Source of the DNA: an uncultured Acetatifactor sp.
GTDB taxonomy: Bacteria; Bacillota; Clostridia; Lachnospirales; Lachnospiraceae
Assembly: GCA_910586775.1 (NCBI GenBank)
Contig: CAJUJN010000012.1
Span: forward strand, 13,820 to 77,819
DNA: 64,000 bases
Direction of reading: 5' to 3'
Within the stretch, counting starts at the first letter, position 1; the number at the start of each line of letters is the position of its first letter. Shown piece after piece: positions 52,499 to 61,385 of this stretch. The notes below the pieces were generated by a model, which was given only the letters and a program-made list of their open reading frames with translations, searched no databases and was not told the DNA's origin. The translations under genes were made by a program, and so were the position numbers.

Positions 52499-53152
52499 TC
52501 ACAACACCCCAAATTTTGCAAAGGCTTCCGTCACGGACATGCCGCCTTCCACCGCTTTCCTCAGCCCCTTTTCCTTAGAGGCCTTGTCCAGCGCTTCCTC
52601 CACCACCTCGCCGGCGATCTCCCCGGGGATCACCAGCACGCCGTCCACATCCCCGAAGATATAATCCCCGTCATGAACCGTCACCTGCCCCACCTCAATG
52701 GTGCACCTGAAATCCACCACCTGGGTACGGACACTGGAATCCTGGGCATAGCAGCCCCAGGAGAACACCGGCCAGTTCTGCTCCAGTACCTGGGGCGTGT
52801 CCCGGTGCCAGCCGTCCACTACCGCTCCGTTTCCTCCCCTGCTCCTGGCCGTGGCGGTCAGCAGCTCTCCCCAGTAGGCGCATCTCCCTGTACCCCCTGC
52901 AGCTATGTATATCTCGCCCGGCTGAATCTGATCCAGACATTCGCAAAGCCTGCCGAAGGGCTTCTCCTGCACTCCGAACACATCGATCATCAGGACGGTC
53001 ATTGCTCTGCCCGCCAGTTTCATATCATCCCGAATAGGACGGATCTTCTGAGGCAGAAACTGATGCATATATCCCTTTGCATCCAGGATATCCCCGACCA
53101 CCGGGGTGTACAGCTTCTCCCTCATCAGCGCAAATAATTCTGTCTCCCGCAT
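52499..53152 (-). CDS. RraA-family aldolase (HMG/CHA aldolase-like)
   Basis: A 217-residue RraA-fold protein of the 4-hydroxy-4-methyl-2-oxoglutarate aldolase group (YTPVVGDILDAKGYMHQFLP, GGTGRCAYWGELLTATARSRGGNGAVVDGWHRDT). Gly-Glu-Leu and Arg/Asp residues in the latter are the usual metal and substrate site. Such enzymes cleave 2-keto-4-hydroxy acids to pyruvate plus another carbonyl compound. ATG 53152 after GGAGCGGGAAGAA is preferred over ATG 53194, which has a poor ribosome site. It is the first gene of the operon. Confidence 0.82.
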   Translation of the reverse strand: MRETELFALMREKLYTPVVGDILDAKGYMHQFLPQKIRPIRDDMKLAGRAMTVLMIDVFGVQEKPFGRLCECLDQIQPGEIYIAAGGTGRCAYWGELLTATARSRGGNGAVVDGWHRDTPQVLEQNWPVFSWGCYAQDSSVRTQVVDFRCTIEVGQVTVHDGDYIFGDVDGVLVIPGEIAGEVVEEALDKASKEKGLRKAVEGGMSVTEAFAKFGVL

Positions 53153-53225
53153 TTCTTCCCGCTCCTCTCCCGCTATTCGCGTAAACGCATTCATATTTCA
53201 CACCATAGGCATATTTTCTGTTTCT

Positions 53226-53327
53226 TATACCTCGCACCGGTTAAATTTGCAGTACAACCCGACTGCAGACCGCCAGCCAGGTATTTTCCCGGAGGCGTCA
53301 CTGTAAATCCCGGTGGTCTGCGGTATA
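53226..53327 (+). repeat. MITE-like element family 1, copy D
   Basis: A 102-bp copy in the same orientation as A and B, with a few end substitutions (TATACCTC...GCGGTATA). It lies between the operator/promoter and the aldolase gene, so it would be transcribed in the operon leader. Confidence 0.88.
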
Positions 53328-53355
53328 ATTTTCTGAAGATACAAATAATTATCTC

Positions 53356-53409
53356 ATGATTTCTGTGATATATCACAGAAATCATATCACAGAATATCCC
53401 TGTTTTCAA
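53356..53409 (-). promoter_or_regulatory. promoter with perfect 30-bp palindromic operator
   Basis: Bases 53356-53385 are a perfect 30-bp palindrome with core TTCTGTGATATATCACAGAA. On the minus strand TTGAAA (53409-53404), a 17-bp spacer and TATGAT (53386-53381) overlap its edge, and another half site (TTCTGTGATATG) lies in the spacer. The layout fits repression of the sugar-acid operon by the adjacent GntR protein. Confidence 0.8.
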
Positions 53410-53644
53410 CCGCTATTTTTCATTTTCCGTCTTTTTATGCTGCACGTCGGCGAAATCTGCGGCAAACGATAACCCGGGACTGCCGCATTCAGAAATTCCG
53501 CACAGGATACAGCATATCCGGCAACCGGGCCCGTCTATACTCACGAGCGGTAAAATTTGCCGCAATGTCCCCGGAACCGTTCTCTCGTGAGCCGGTATAC
53601 CTGGCATGCTTTAGTGAACGTCAGTATATATCCGGTGTCTATGC

Positions 53645-53712
53645 CCCTTGATGCAGCAATCCCTTGATGCAGCAGCCCTTTGATGCAGCAGCACCTTATT
53701 GCAGCAGCACCT
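53645..53712. repeat. short tandem repeat with GATGCAGCAGC core
   Basis: Four imperfect units of 15-18 bp (CCTTGATGCAGCAGC and variants) lie in noncoding DNA. Confidence 0.75.
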
Positions 53713-53715
53713 CAG

Positions 53716-53825
53716 CACAAGGAAGCGTCTGCATATAACCGCTACGAGTTTAAAGCCGTTTCCTTTGTATTTCAGGGCTGTTTCCTAAAGAAATTGCAGC
53801 AGTTATTTTCCGGCAATTCTCAAAA
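53716..53825 (+). repeat. MITE-like element family 2, copy 4
   Basis: It runs from CAAGGAAGCGTCTGCATATA to GTTATTTTCCGGCAATTCTC and is the closest relative of the copy at 40979-41090. Confidence 0.8.
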
Positions 53826-53932
53826 ATACCGCATCTGCCGGAAAACCGCGATTTCCGGCAGATGCTCCGGCTGTCCGGCAACACAGGCTGCTGCAGCGCT
53901 GTACTCATATCCCCTTCCATGGACAGTTCGCG

Positions 53933-53981
53933 ATTCTGTGATATATTACATATTGCCCTTTCTTCCTCTTCATGCTACAAT
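53933..53981 (+). promoter_or_regulatory. gntR promoter with operator
   Basis: TTGCCC (53953-53958), a 17-bp spacer and TACAAT (53976-53981) form the promoter. Immediately upstream and touching the -35 is ATTCTGTGATATATTACATA, which shares TTCTGTGATATAT and ACA with the 53356-53385 palindrome. Autoregulation is likely. Confidence 0.7.
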
Positions 53982-54040
53982 AGACTCACTTTCCAACACT
54001 ATTTCGGAACTGCCGGAATTCATGCAGAAAGGAGCAGAAT

Positions 54041-54688
54041 ATGAGAACCCCCGCCCTGAAAGACCGGGCATATGAACACATCCGCCATAAACTGAAAATG
54101 TGTGAATACATGCCCGGCGAAGCCATCAATGAAGGAAAGATCATGGAGGAAACCGGTATCGGCAGAACGCCGGTCCGGGAAGCCATCCTGTCCCTGAAGG
54201 AGGAAGGACTGATCGAGATCCGTCCCCGCAAAGGCACTTTCGCCGCTTCCATAACCGAGTCCCGGATCAATGAAACCTACCAGATCCGCAGGCTTCTGGA
54301 ACCCGCTGCCGCCGTCAGGTACAAGCAGCGGTTTGACAAGGGCGTACTGCTGGATTACGACTCTCTGTTTGAGCATCTGGACACCGGGGACGACGAAAAA
54401 TATTATGACCTGGACATCCGCTTCCATCAGGCCATCATCAATGCCACTGACAATCCCATGCTCATGGATTTCTATGAAAAGGTAATGTTTACCCAATACC
54501 GCATCGGTATCTACAATTCTGTCAGAGGCCTGGCCCAAAAGGAAAATTACTACTCGGAACACCACGAGATCATCCGGGCGCTTCTGGAGGAAGACGACAA
54601 AGCCATTGAGGAGGCCTGCGTCCGCCATATCAGCAGAAGCCAGATCATCTCTCTGAAAGCTCTGAAATATGGAAGCACAGACAATTAG
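54041..54688 (+). CDS. GntR-family regulator with FCD domain
   Basis: A 215-residue regulator: N-terminal winged helix (about 6-70, with GIGRTPVREAILSLKEEGLIEIRPRKGTF-type recognition region) and an all-helical FCD ligand domain (about 78-205) with Asp/His metal-site residues (DLDIRFH, EHHEIIRAL, RHI). The family senses sugar acids (UxuR, ExuR, LgoR types). AGAAAGGAGCAGAAT sets the start. Two matching palindromes at 53356 and 53933 are the probable operators. Confidence 0.93.
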   Translation: MRTPALKDRAYEHIRHKLKMCEYMPGEAINEGKIMEETGIGRTPVREAILSLKEEGLIEIRPRKGTFAASITESRINETYQIRRLLEPAAAVRYKQRFDKGVLLDYDSLFEHLDTGDDEKYYDLDIRFHQAIINATDNPMLMDFYEKVMFTQYRIGIYNSVRGLAQKENYYSEHHEIIRALLEEDDKAIEEACVRHISRSQIISLKALKYGSTDN

Positions 54689-54768
54689 ACACAGCTCTTC
54701 CGGCACAGGATCCTGTTCCGGTCCGGCCGGTCAGGAACCTCCGGAAAAACAGAAAGGAATGGAAAAAT

Positions 54769-55890
54769 ATGAAGATCAAAAAATTTGAAACCTGGTGGGT
54801 AAAACGGGACAAATGCCTCTTTGACGAGAAACGCAGGGGCAGCGGCGCCATGGATTGGGATGTCGTCGTGATCAAACTCACCACGGACGCAGGGATAGAA
54901 GGCCTGGCCACGGCCCTGGCAGCCCGAAGCGGCAATGTTACCGAAAGCTACCTTCATGACAACATCGCCCCGGTGATCCTGGGGCGTGACCCCCACGACA
55001 GGGAAAGAATCTGGCATGACCTGTGGAATATCGACAGACATCTGACCTTTTTTCCGGTATATCTGCCCGGCCCGGTGGATGTGGCGCTGTGGGACATCTG
55101 CGCCAAAGAGGCCGGCCTTCCCCTTTATCGGTATATCGGCGCCTACCGGGAGGAACTGCCCGTCTACGCCAGCGGCCTGTTCCACGAAACCGCTGAGGAG
55201 TATATCCGGGAAGCGCTGGCCTACAAGAGCCGCGGCATCAAAATATACAAGGCCCATCCCCCCGGCCCCTACACCCTGGATATGGAGATCCATCAGGCTC
55301 TCCGTGATGCGGTGGGGGACGACATGACCCTGATGAGCGACCCTGTGGCGGAATATACCCTGGATCAGGCAATCGCTGTGGGACGGGATCTGGAGCGGCT
55401 TCATTATAAATGGCTTGAGGAGCCCTTCCGGGATTTCGAGCTGTACAAATACACCCGGCTCTGCGAAGCGTTGGACATCCCCATCGCCGCCACGGAAACC
55501 ACCCGGGGCGCCCATTGGGGCGTGGCACAGGTTATCGCCCAGAAGGCCGCCGATATTGTCCGCGCGGATGTGTCCTGGAAAGACGGCATCACAGGCACCC
55601 TGAAGATCTGTCATATGGCGGAAGCCTTCGGAATCAACTGCGAGATTCACACCACTACCATGAACTTCATGGATCTGGTGAATCTCCATGTATCCTGTGC
55701 AGTCCGCAACTGCGAATATTTTGAATATTTTGTACCGGAGGAGGACTTCCGCTTCCCCATGAAAGGGCTGCTTCCCATCGACGAGAACGGCATCATCCAT
55801 GTGCCGCAGACTCCCGGCATCGGCGGAGAGTTGGACTGGGAGCTGATCGAAAAGCAGTGCCACAGTTACCGGAAACAGGAAATGGCGTAA
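54769..55890 (+). CDS. enolase-superfamily sugar-acid dehydratase (mandelate racemase group)
   Basis: A 373-residue enzyme with the barrel ligands of the mandelate-racemase subgroup: Lys158/Lys161 in KIYKAH, Asp191 (MSDP), Glu217 (WLEEP), Glu243 (ATET) and His294 in CEIHTTTMNF. Members dehydrate aldonates such as galactonate, mannonate, fuconate or rhamnonate to 2-keto-3-deoxy acids. It lies 80 bp after gntR on the same strand, opposite the sugar-acid operon. The exact substrate cannot be read from sequence alone. Confidence 0.87.
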   Translation: MKIKKFETWWVKRDKCLFDEKRRGSGAMDWDVVVIKLTTDAGIEGLATALAARSGNVTESYLHDNIAPVILGRDPHDRERIWHDLWNIDRHLTFFPVYLPGPVDVALWDICAKEAGLPLYRYIGAYREELPVYASGLFHETAEEYIREALAYKSRGIKIYKAHPPGPYTLDMEIHQALRDAVGDDMTLMSDPVAEYTLDQAIAVGRDLERLHYKWLEEPFRDFELYKYTRLCEALDIPIAATETTRGAHWGVAQVIAQKAADIVRADVSWKDGITGTLKICHMAEAFGINCEIHTTTMNFMDLVNLHVSCAVRNCEYFEYFVPEEDFRFPMKGLLPIDENGIIHVPQTPGIGGELDWELIEKQCHSYRKQEMA

Positions 55891-56106
55891 AAATTACCCG
55901 AAAACTCCTGCCATTGCGGCGTTGTCAGAGCAGTCGGAATATTCCTGCCTGCAGCGCATCGGCGGCAGTTTCCGGGACCCGGTCTCCAGCTTTACCGCAA
56001 AGCTTCTGGCCGGAAAGCCTTCCGGGAAAAATCTTCAGGAACTGCCGGATAATGGTGACCGACATTACCGCCCCGTAACCTGCCCCTGTTTTCAGAATTT
56101 CCCCAT
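55891..56106. other. short region without a recognised gene
   Basis: No terminator or promoter stands out. Small open frames run into the chemoreceptor relic; part may be decayed coding sequence of the same gene. Confidence 0.35.
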
Positions 56107-56413
56107 AATTCCATCGCCCAACAGACCCGGCTGATCTCCCTGAACGCTTCCGTGGATGCCGCCTATATCCGCCGGACCATGGATGAATTTCATGAACGGA
56201 CCGAGCGACTGAAAAATTCCATGTCCGCCATAGCGGACTCCATCGGCACCATCACAAAAGCCATCGACGAGGGGGGCTGCGGGAATCACCGGCATGGCAG
56301 GCAGCACCAGAAGCCTTGCATCCGACATGGAGAATATCACAAAGCAGATGGATGCCAATCAGGAAGTGGTGGCACGGCTGGAAAAAGAAACCGTCGCCTT
56401 TGACAATCTGTAG
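56107..56413 (+). pseudogene. methyl-accepting chemotaxis protein C-terminal remnant
   Basis: The frame reads NSIAQQTRLISLNASVDAA, the signalling tip of chemoreceptors, then MDEFHERTERLKNSMSAIAD. An extra G in the run at 56270-56276 shifts frame, after which it continues GITGMAGSTRSLASDMENIT to a stop at 56411-56413. The sensor and membrane parts are absent. Confidence 0.8.
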
Positions 56414-56430
56414 CATCTGCATGCATTTTC

Positions 56431-57903
56431 TTATTTTTCCGCATACCGGCAGGCCATGGCAACCGCCTTCTTCCAGGCAGCATATTTCATCTCCCTGCTT
56501 TTCTCTTCCATGGCCGGCTGGTATTGTCTGTATTTCATCCGGGCGAACAGCTCCTCCCTCCGGTAAATCCCGGCAGTAAGCCCCGCCAGATAAGCCGCTC
56601 CCATGGCGGACAGTTCCTCCTGCTCCGCGGCGCTTACCCTTACATCCGCCAGGTCGCTCTGCATCTGCATCAGACAGGCATTCTTCGCAGGCCCTCCGTC
56701 CGTGCGCAGTTCCCTGAGCGCGCAGCCGCTGTCCTGCTCCATGGCTTTCAGCACGTCCGTCACCTGGAAAGCAATGCTGTCCAGCGCGGCCCGAACCACC
56801 TCCGCCCGTCCCGTAGTGCGGCCCATACCGCACAGAAGCGCTTTCGCATCCCCCTTCCAGTACGGGGCTGACAGCCCGGTAAAGGCAGGCACCAGCACGC
56901 AGCCATCCGCAGGATTCGCCTGTCCGGCCAGCTTTTCCGTCTCCCCGGGGGAATTGATCAGCCCCATGTCTTCTTTCAGCCAGGTAATCACGGCCCCTGT
57001 GTAATTGATATTTCCCTCCAGCACATAGTCCACCCTGCCCTCTATCCCCCAGGCCAGGGAAACGGCCAGTCCGTTTCCGCTCCTGACACAATTCTCCCCG
57101 ATGTTCATCATCACGGAAGAGCCTGTCCCGTAGGTGGCTTTCACCATGCCGCTTTTATGGCATCCCTGGCCGAACAGCGCCCCGTGGGAATCCCCCAGCA
57201 TGGCCAGAATCGGAATTTCCCTGTCCAGAAAGCCTTCAAAATCCGTAGTGCCGAAGCAGCTGTCGCTGGGAACGGCCTCAGGCAGCGCTTCCATGGGAAC
57301 TCCGAAAAGCCTGCACAATTCCGTATCCCAGGACAGGGTGCGCAGATTGAAAAGCTGGGTGCGGGAGGCATTGGAAAGGTCGGTTTTGTATATACGGTTT
57401 TTCGTCAATCTGTAGAGCAGCCAGCTGTCCACCGTGCCGAAATGAAGCCTGGTATCCCTGGGAAGCCCCGCAGCCCCATGCTCCATGAGCCATGCCATCT
57501 TTGCCCCGGGAAAATAGGCGGACAGCGGAATCCCCGACCTTTCATAAACCAGCTCCGCGCTTTCCTTCAGCCGCTCCGCGATATCCTCCGCCCTGTTGCA
57601 CTGCCATACGATGGCGGGATGCAGCGGCCTGCCCCCCTGATCCCACAGCACCGTAGTCTCTCTCTGGTTGCTGATCCCTGCGGCGGCAATCTGCTCCTTC
57701 GGGATTTTCGCTCCTTCCACAGCCGTTTTCACTGCCCGGATCACGTTCCGGTATATTTCCTCCGGATCATGGGAGACCCAGCCCAGCTCGTTGATGATCT
57801 GCCTGTGAGGCACGTCCGCCCTGTACAGGATGCTTCCCTCTCCGTCGAAAACCAGCGCTTTGGTTCCCTGCGTGCTCTGATCGATCCCTATGATATATTT
57901 CAT
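56431..57903 (-). CDS. FGGY-family sugar kinase (glycerol-kinase-like, candidate apulose kinase)
   Basis: A 490-residue FGGY kinase: MKYIIGIDQSTQGTKALVFD phosphate loop, GISNQRETTVLWD substrate segment, YGTGSSVMMN and DGGPAKNACLMQMQSDLA adenosine segment. Overall similarity is to glycerol kinase, but the gene is coupled to a split transketolase (ATGA overlap with the upstream stop; GGAGGCATTAAAGCG ribosome site). That pairing matches the D-apulose kinase of the published apiose route (ApsK). Substrate assignment is inference; glycerol or another ketose is possible. Confidence 0.8.
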   Translation of the reverse strand: MKYIIGIDQSTQGTKALVFDGEGSILYRADVPHRQIINELGWVSHDPEEIYRNVIRAVKTAVEGAKIPKEQIAAAGISNQRETTVLWDQGGRPLHPAIVWQCNRAEDIAERLKESAELVYERSGIPLSAYFPGAKMAWLMEHGAAGLPRDTRLHFGTVDSWLLYRLTKNRIYKTDLSNASRTQLFNLRTLSWDTELCRLFGVPMEALPEAVPSDSCFGTTDFEGFLDREIPILAMLGDSHGALFGQGCHKSGMVKATYGTGSSVMMNIGENCVRSGNGLAVSLAWGIEGRVDYVLEGNINYTGAVITWLKEDMGLINSPGETEKLAGQANPADGCVLVPAFTGLSAPYWKGDAKALLCGMGRTTGRAEVVRAALDSIAFQVTDVLKAMEQDSGCALRELRTDGGPAKNACLMQMQSDLADVRVSAAEQEELSAMGAAYLAGLTAGIYRREELFARMKYRQYQPAMEEKSREMKYAAWKKAVAMACRYAEK

Positions 57904-58832
57904 CGCTTTAATGCCTCCTGGCACGCCCGGGCGATTCCTTCCGCGTCCAGGCCGTAATGTGCAAAGATCTCCGTATTCGTCCCACCCACCAGATGTCCGT
58001 CCGGCAGCGCCAGATTTACCACCTTTCCGGGGCAGTGGGCCGAGATTACCTGGGCGGTAATGCTGCCAAGGCCCCCATAGGGGGAATGCTCCTCCACCGT
58101 CACCACCACTTTGGCCTTTCGGGCTGCAGCCAGAAGGGTTTCCTCATCTATGGGCTTGACGCAGTACATATCCAGAAGCCCTGTGCTGAAGCCCTTCTCC
58201 TGAAGCATTTTCCCTGCCCGGTACGCTGCCGGCACCATCTCCCCGCAGGCCACCAGCAGAATGTCCTCCCCTTCCATCAGCACATTTGCCTGATTCAGCG
58301 TAAAATCCATGTCCTCACCATACACATCTTCCGTGGCGGACCTGCTGACACGAACATAGGCCGGAAGGCTGTCCTGCAGAAGCGCTTCCATCAGCCTGGC
58401 CGTCTGAAAACGGTCACTGGGCAGATACACCCTCATATCCGGCAGCGCCGCAAAAGCCGCGATATCCTGGCAGGAATGATGAGTCATGCCCAGAGCGCCG
58501 TAGCTGACACCTCCGCTGATTCCGATCAGGGTCACATTGGTTTTGGAATAGGCCACATCCACCTTGGCCTGTTCGTAGCTTCTGGTAGAGAGGAAGCAGG
58601 CCGGTGAGGCGGCAAACACCTTTTTCCCGCAGGAAGCCAGCCCGGCGGATACAGTCACCAGGTTCTGCTCCGCGATCCCCATCTCCACAAACTGCTCCGG
58701 ATACTTTTCCGCAAAAGCCGCCAGGGAAGCCGAGCCTCTGGAATCAGAGCAGACCACCACGATATCCCTGTCCTTCTCTGCCGCCTCCAGCAGTGTATCA
58801 CAAATCACCTGACGGTTGGTTATCTTATTCAC
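57900..58832 (-). CDS. transketolase-like protein, C-terminal subunit
   Basis: A 310-residue protein equal to the pyrimidine-binding and C-terminal domains of transketolase (FVEMGIAEQNLVTVSAGLA carries the catalytic Glu; GGVSYGALGMTHHSCQDIA). GTG 58832 after GGAGGAGGTGTGCC is the start and overlaps the stop of the N-terminal subunit by 8 nt. Two-subunit transketolases coupled to an FGGY kinase correspond to the D-apulose-4-phosphate transketolase (ApsAB) described for bacterial apiose use. Confidence 0.88.
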   Translation of the reverse strand: MNKITNRQVICDTLLEAAEKDRDIVVVCSDSRGSASLAAFAEKYPEQFVEMGIAEQNLVTVSAGLASCGKKVFAASPACFLSTRSYEQAKVDVAYSKTNVTLIGISGGVSYGALGMTHHSCQDIAAFAALPDMRVYLPSDRFQTARLMEALLQDSLPAYVRVSRSATEDVYGEDMDFTLNQANVLMEGEDILLVACGEMVPAAYRAGKMLQEKGFSTGLLDMYCVKPIDEETLLAAARKAKVVVTVEEHSPYGGLGSITAQVISAHCPGKVVNLALPDGHLVGGTNTEIFAHYGLDAEGIARACQEALKR

Positions 58833-59646
58833 GGCACACCTCCTCCAGCTCCCGCACTGCGGTTTCATACTGTTCCTTTGTCATCACACCGTGGTGCCAG
58901 CTTTTGTTGTCCTCCATAAAAGACACGCCCCTGCCCTTTACCGTATGGGCCAGCACCACGCTGGGACGTCCTTTCACGGACAACGCCTCCTCATAGGATT
59001 TCAGGAGCTGCCCGCAGTCATTTCCGTCCTCCGCCTGAATCACATGCCATCCAAAGGATACGAATTTTTCGCCGATGTCATCGCTGCACATGACTTCTTT
59101 CGTAGTTCCGCTGATCTGCAGGCGGTTCAGATCCACTGTGGCGCAGAGATTGTCCAGACCATAATGGGCTGCAGCCATCATGGCCTCATAATTGGACCCT
59201 TCAGCCATCTCCCCGTCTCCCAGCACCACATAAGTGCGGTAATCCCTGCCGTCCATCTTCGCCGCCAGGGCCGTCCCCACTCCCAGCGCAAGGCCGTGGC
59301 CCAGGGACCCGGAGTTCATCTCAATTCCCCGTACATCTGTATTCGGATGCCCGATAAACCGGGAACCATAAGCGCTGAAGGTCTCAATGGCTTCCTGTTT
59401 GTCGAAGAAGCCCTTTTCCCCCAGCACCATGTACAGGGCATCCGCGCAGTGCCCTTTGCTCAGGAAAAACCTGTCCCTGTCCGGGGAATCCCAGTTGTCC
59501 GGGGAGACATTCATCACCCTGAAATACAGTACCGTCAGTATATCTATCACGCTTAAATCCCCGCCTACATGGCCCGCGCAGGAGCGGTAGACTTCCTCTA
59601 TGATGTCCCTGCGCAGCCCGTAGGCTTTTCTCGTCAATTCGTCCAT
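58825..59646 (-). CDS. transketolase-like protein, N-terminal subunit
   Basis: A 273-residue thiamine-diphosphate-binding domain: FLSKGHCADALY, GSLGHGLALGVG, and the diphosphate motif GDGEMAEG (143-150) ending at Asn174. With the partner gene it forms one complete transketolase. AAAGGATGAGAT precedes ATG 59646. A 141-bp spacer separates it from the isomerase-like gene upstream. Confidence 0.9.
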   Translation of the reverse strand: MDELTRKAYGLRRDIIEEVYRSCAGHVGGDLSVIDILTVLYFRVMNVSPDNWDSPDRDRFFLSKGHCADALYMVLGEKGFFDKQEAIETFSAYGSRFIGHPNTDVRGIEMNSGSLGHGLALGVGTALAAKMDGRDYRTYVVLGDGEMAEGSNYEAMMAAAHYGLDNLCATVDLNRLQISGTTKEVMCSDDIGEKFVSFGWHVIQAEDGNDCGQLLKSYEEALSVKGRPSVVLAHTVKGRGVSFMEDNKSWHHGVMTKEQYETAVRELEEVCRE

Positions 59647-59787
59647 ATCTCATCCTTTCCGCATGGGGCGGCCCGCCAGCTTCTGTTCCCGGCCATGCCA
59701 TGATCTTCCGGCCCCGGCCTCCGCTTCGGACACACTCCCGTCCCCGGCGCGTTCCCGCTCTGGCCCCCGCCGCCTGCCCCGAAAGCC

Positions 59788-61200
59788 TTAAACACCGCTT
59801 TCGTAGCCGCACACCTTTCCCTTCACTTCATCTTCATTGTCGTCATACAGATCCGGCTTCACTCCTATGTACTTGCAGGCCTCATACAATACGGGTACCA
59901 CGTCCTTGTGGATTCCCACGCAATGGTGAATGTAGGGGCCCTCCACCAGCTTTGTCTCCAGACGCTTCCAGTTTTTTACCTCAACCCAAACGTATGTTCC
60001 TTTTGTGTAAGGACCGTCCACGCCAGCCGCATTGCCCAGCAGCAGGGAGTATTCCCCGTTGTCTCCGTCAAAACGGCACAGCGTCATCTCTCCTTTCTTT
60101 GCCTCGGCTTCCACGGCGCCGGGATGGGAAAATGCCAGCGGATAGCCGATGGTGGGCCTGCAGGATGCGCAGGAAAGAGGCCAGGGCCCGCAGTGCTGAA
60201 GCAGCTCCCCGTTCTCATTGTCCGGATGCCGCACGGTCCAGTCGGCAAAAAAGCTCCTGGCTTCATCCATGCCTGCCGCCTCCGCCATCACTGCGGTTAT
60301 GGCCCCGTGGATATCCGTCTCACACACCACCGGAAGCCCTTCCTCATTCAGCAGGCTGTTGGCGGCGCAGGGCATGATGCCGATCTCCCCCTGCAGGGCG
60401 TTCCAACACTGAATGGCCACCGCGTTGCAGCCGTAACGCTGCGCCAGTTCCCCCATTGCCACCTTCAGGGCAGCCACGGTCTCCAGTTCCTCCTCCCTGA
60501 TGGCGATATGGAAATGCTCCCTGCAGTAGGCTACCGTCTCTGCCACTTTCGTCCCCTCCGCTTTCGCCTGCTCCATTTCCGCCTTCAGCTCCGGCAGGGG
60601 AATGGGGGAAAGCTGAATGTTGAACCTTTCGAGAAGCTCCCCTTCGTTGCACATGGTGGACCAGAAATCAAAGGGGCGGGGGCCGATCTGCAGGATCCTG
60701 GTGCTGCGGAAAGCCTTCACTACATTGCATACCGCCAGGAAATTGCGGATGCCTGCCTCGAATTCCTTATCCTCCAGCCTGCAGTTGCATAAATAGGTGA
60801 AGGGCACCCGGAATCTCCGAAGCACCTTCCCTGTGGCAAACAGGCCGCACTGACTGTCTCTGAGGCGCACCCCCTTTTCATCCGGCCTCTCGTCCCTGGG
60901 ACCCCACAGCAGCACAGGCACGTTCAGCTCCTTCGCCAGCCTCGCCACCTCGTATTCCGTCCCGAAATTCCCGTGAGGGAAAAACAGGCCGTCCACCTTC
61001 CGCTCACGGAACTTTTCCGCAATGCGGATCCTGTCTCCGTCGTCATGGAGCAGTCCGTCCTGAGAAATGTCGTCAATGTCCACAAATTCCACTCCCATGC
61101 TTCTCAGCTTCTCCCTTGTGAGATCCGCGTATTTCACCGCGTCCGGCGCGGAAAAAATACTTCTTCTCGTAGGCGCGTAACCCAATACAATCTTTGCCAT
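59788..61200 (-). CDS. L-fucose-isomerase-fold protein, candidate first enzyme of the apiose operon
   Basis: A 470-residue protein of the FucI/AraA superfamily (GYAPTRRSIFSAPDAVKYAD; LFFPHGNFGTEYEVARL; VCETDIHGAITAVM with likely metal ligands; C-terminal HHCVGIH). It is distinct in sequence from the 25550-26917 protein. It heads the operon feeding the split transketolase and kinase, so it probably isomerises the starting aldose. I cannot confirm that it has the fold of the characterised apiose isomerase. AGGAGGTTAAGGGT precedes ATG 61200. Confidence 0.75.
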   Translation of the reverse strand: MAKIVLGYAPTRRSIFSAPDAVKYADLTREKLRSMGVEFVDIDDISQDGLLHDDGDRIRIAEKFRERKVDGLFFPHGNFGTEYEVARLAKELNVPVLLWGPRDERPDEKGVRLRDSQCGLFATGKVLRRFRVPFTYLCNCRLEDKEFEAGIRNFLAVCNVVKAFRSTRILQIGPRPFDFWSTMCNEGELLERFNIQLSPIPLPELKAEMEQAKAEGTKVAETVAYCREHFHIAIREEELETVAALKVAMGELAQRYGCNAVAIQCWNALQGEIGIMPCAANSLLNEEGLPVVCETDIHGAITAVMAEAAGMDEARSFFADWTVRHPDNENGELLQHCGPWPLSCASCRPTIGYPLAFSHPGAVEAEAKKGEMTLCRFDGDNGEYSLLLGNAAGVDGPYTKGTYVWVEVKNWKRLETKLVEGPYIHHCVGIHKDVVPVLYEACKYIGVKPDLYDDNEDEVKGKVCGYESGV

Positions 61201-61348
61201 ACCCTTAACCTCCTGTGATTTTCATACGTCCATCGATTTGGTGCCGGTCAATAACTGTGCTTTTTTTGCATTTCATCCATATCGGAATGCCGTGTCCATG
61301 ACATTTCCTGATGGTACCAGCATATATGCCGAGTGATGTCATAGCATT

Positions 61349-61377
61349 ATTATTCACTTAATATGTCTTAATATCAA
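61349..61377 (-). promoter_or_regulatory. promoter of the isomerase-transketolase-kinase operon
   Basis: On the minus strand TTGATA (61377-61372), a 17-bp spacer and AATAAT (61354-61349), giving a leader of about 140 nt. Confidence 0.65.
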
Positions 61378-61385
61378 TTGCTAAT

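Larger units (their letters stand above)
53153..54040. other. divergent intergenic region rich in repeats and operators
   Basis: It holds family 1 copy D (53226-53327), a promoter with a 30-bp palindrome, an inverted repeat around 53536-53599 (TATAC-TCACGAG with CTCGTGA...GTATA), a short GATGCAGCAGC tandem repeat (53645-53712), family 2 copy 4 and the gntR promoter. No gene is supported. Confidence 0.6.
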
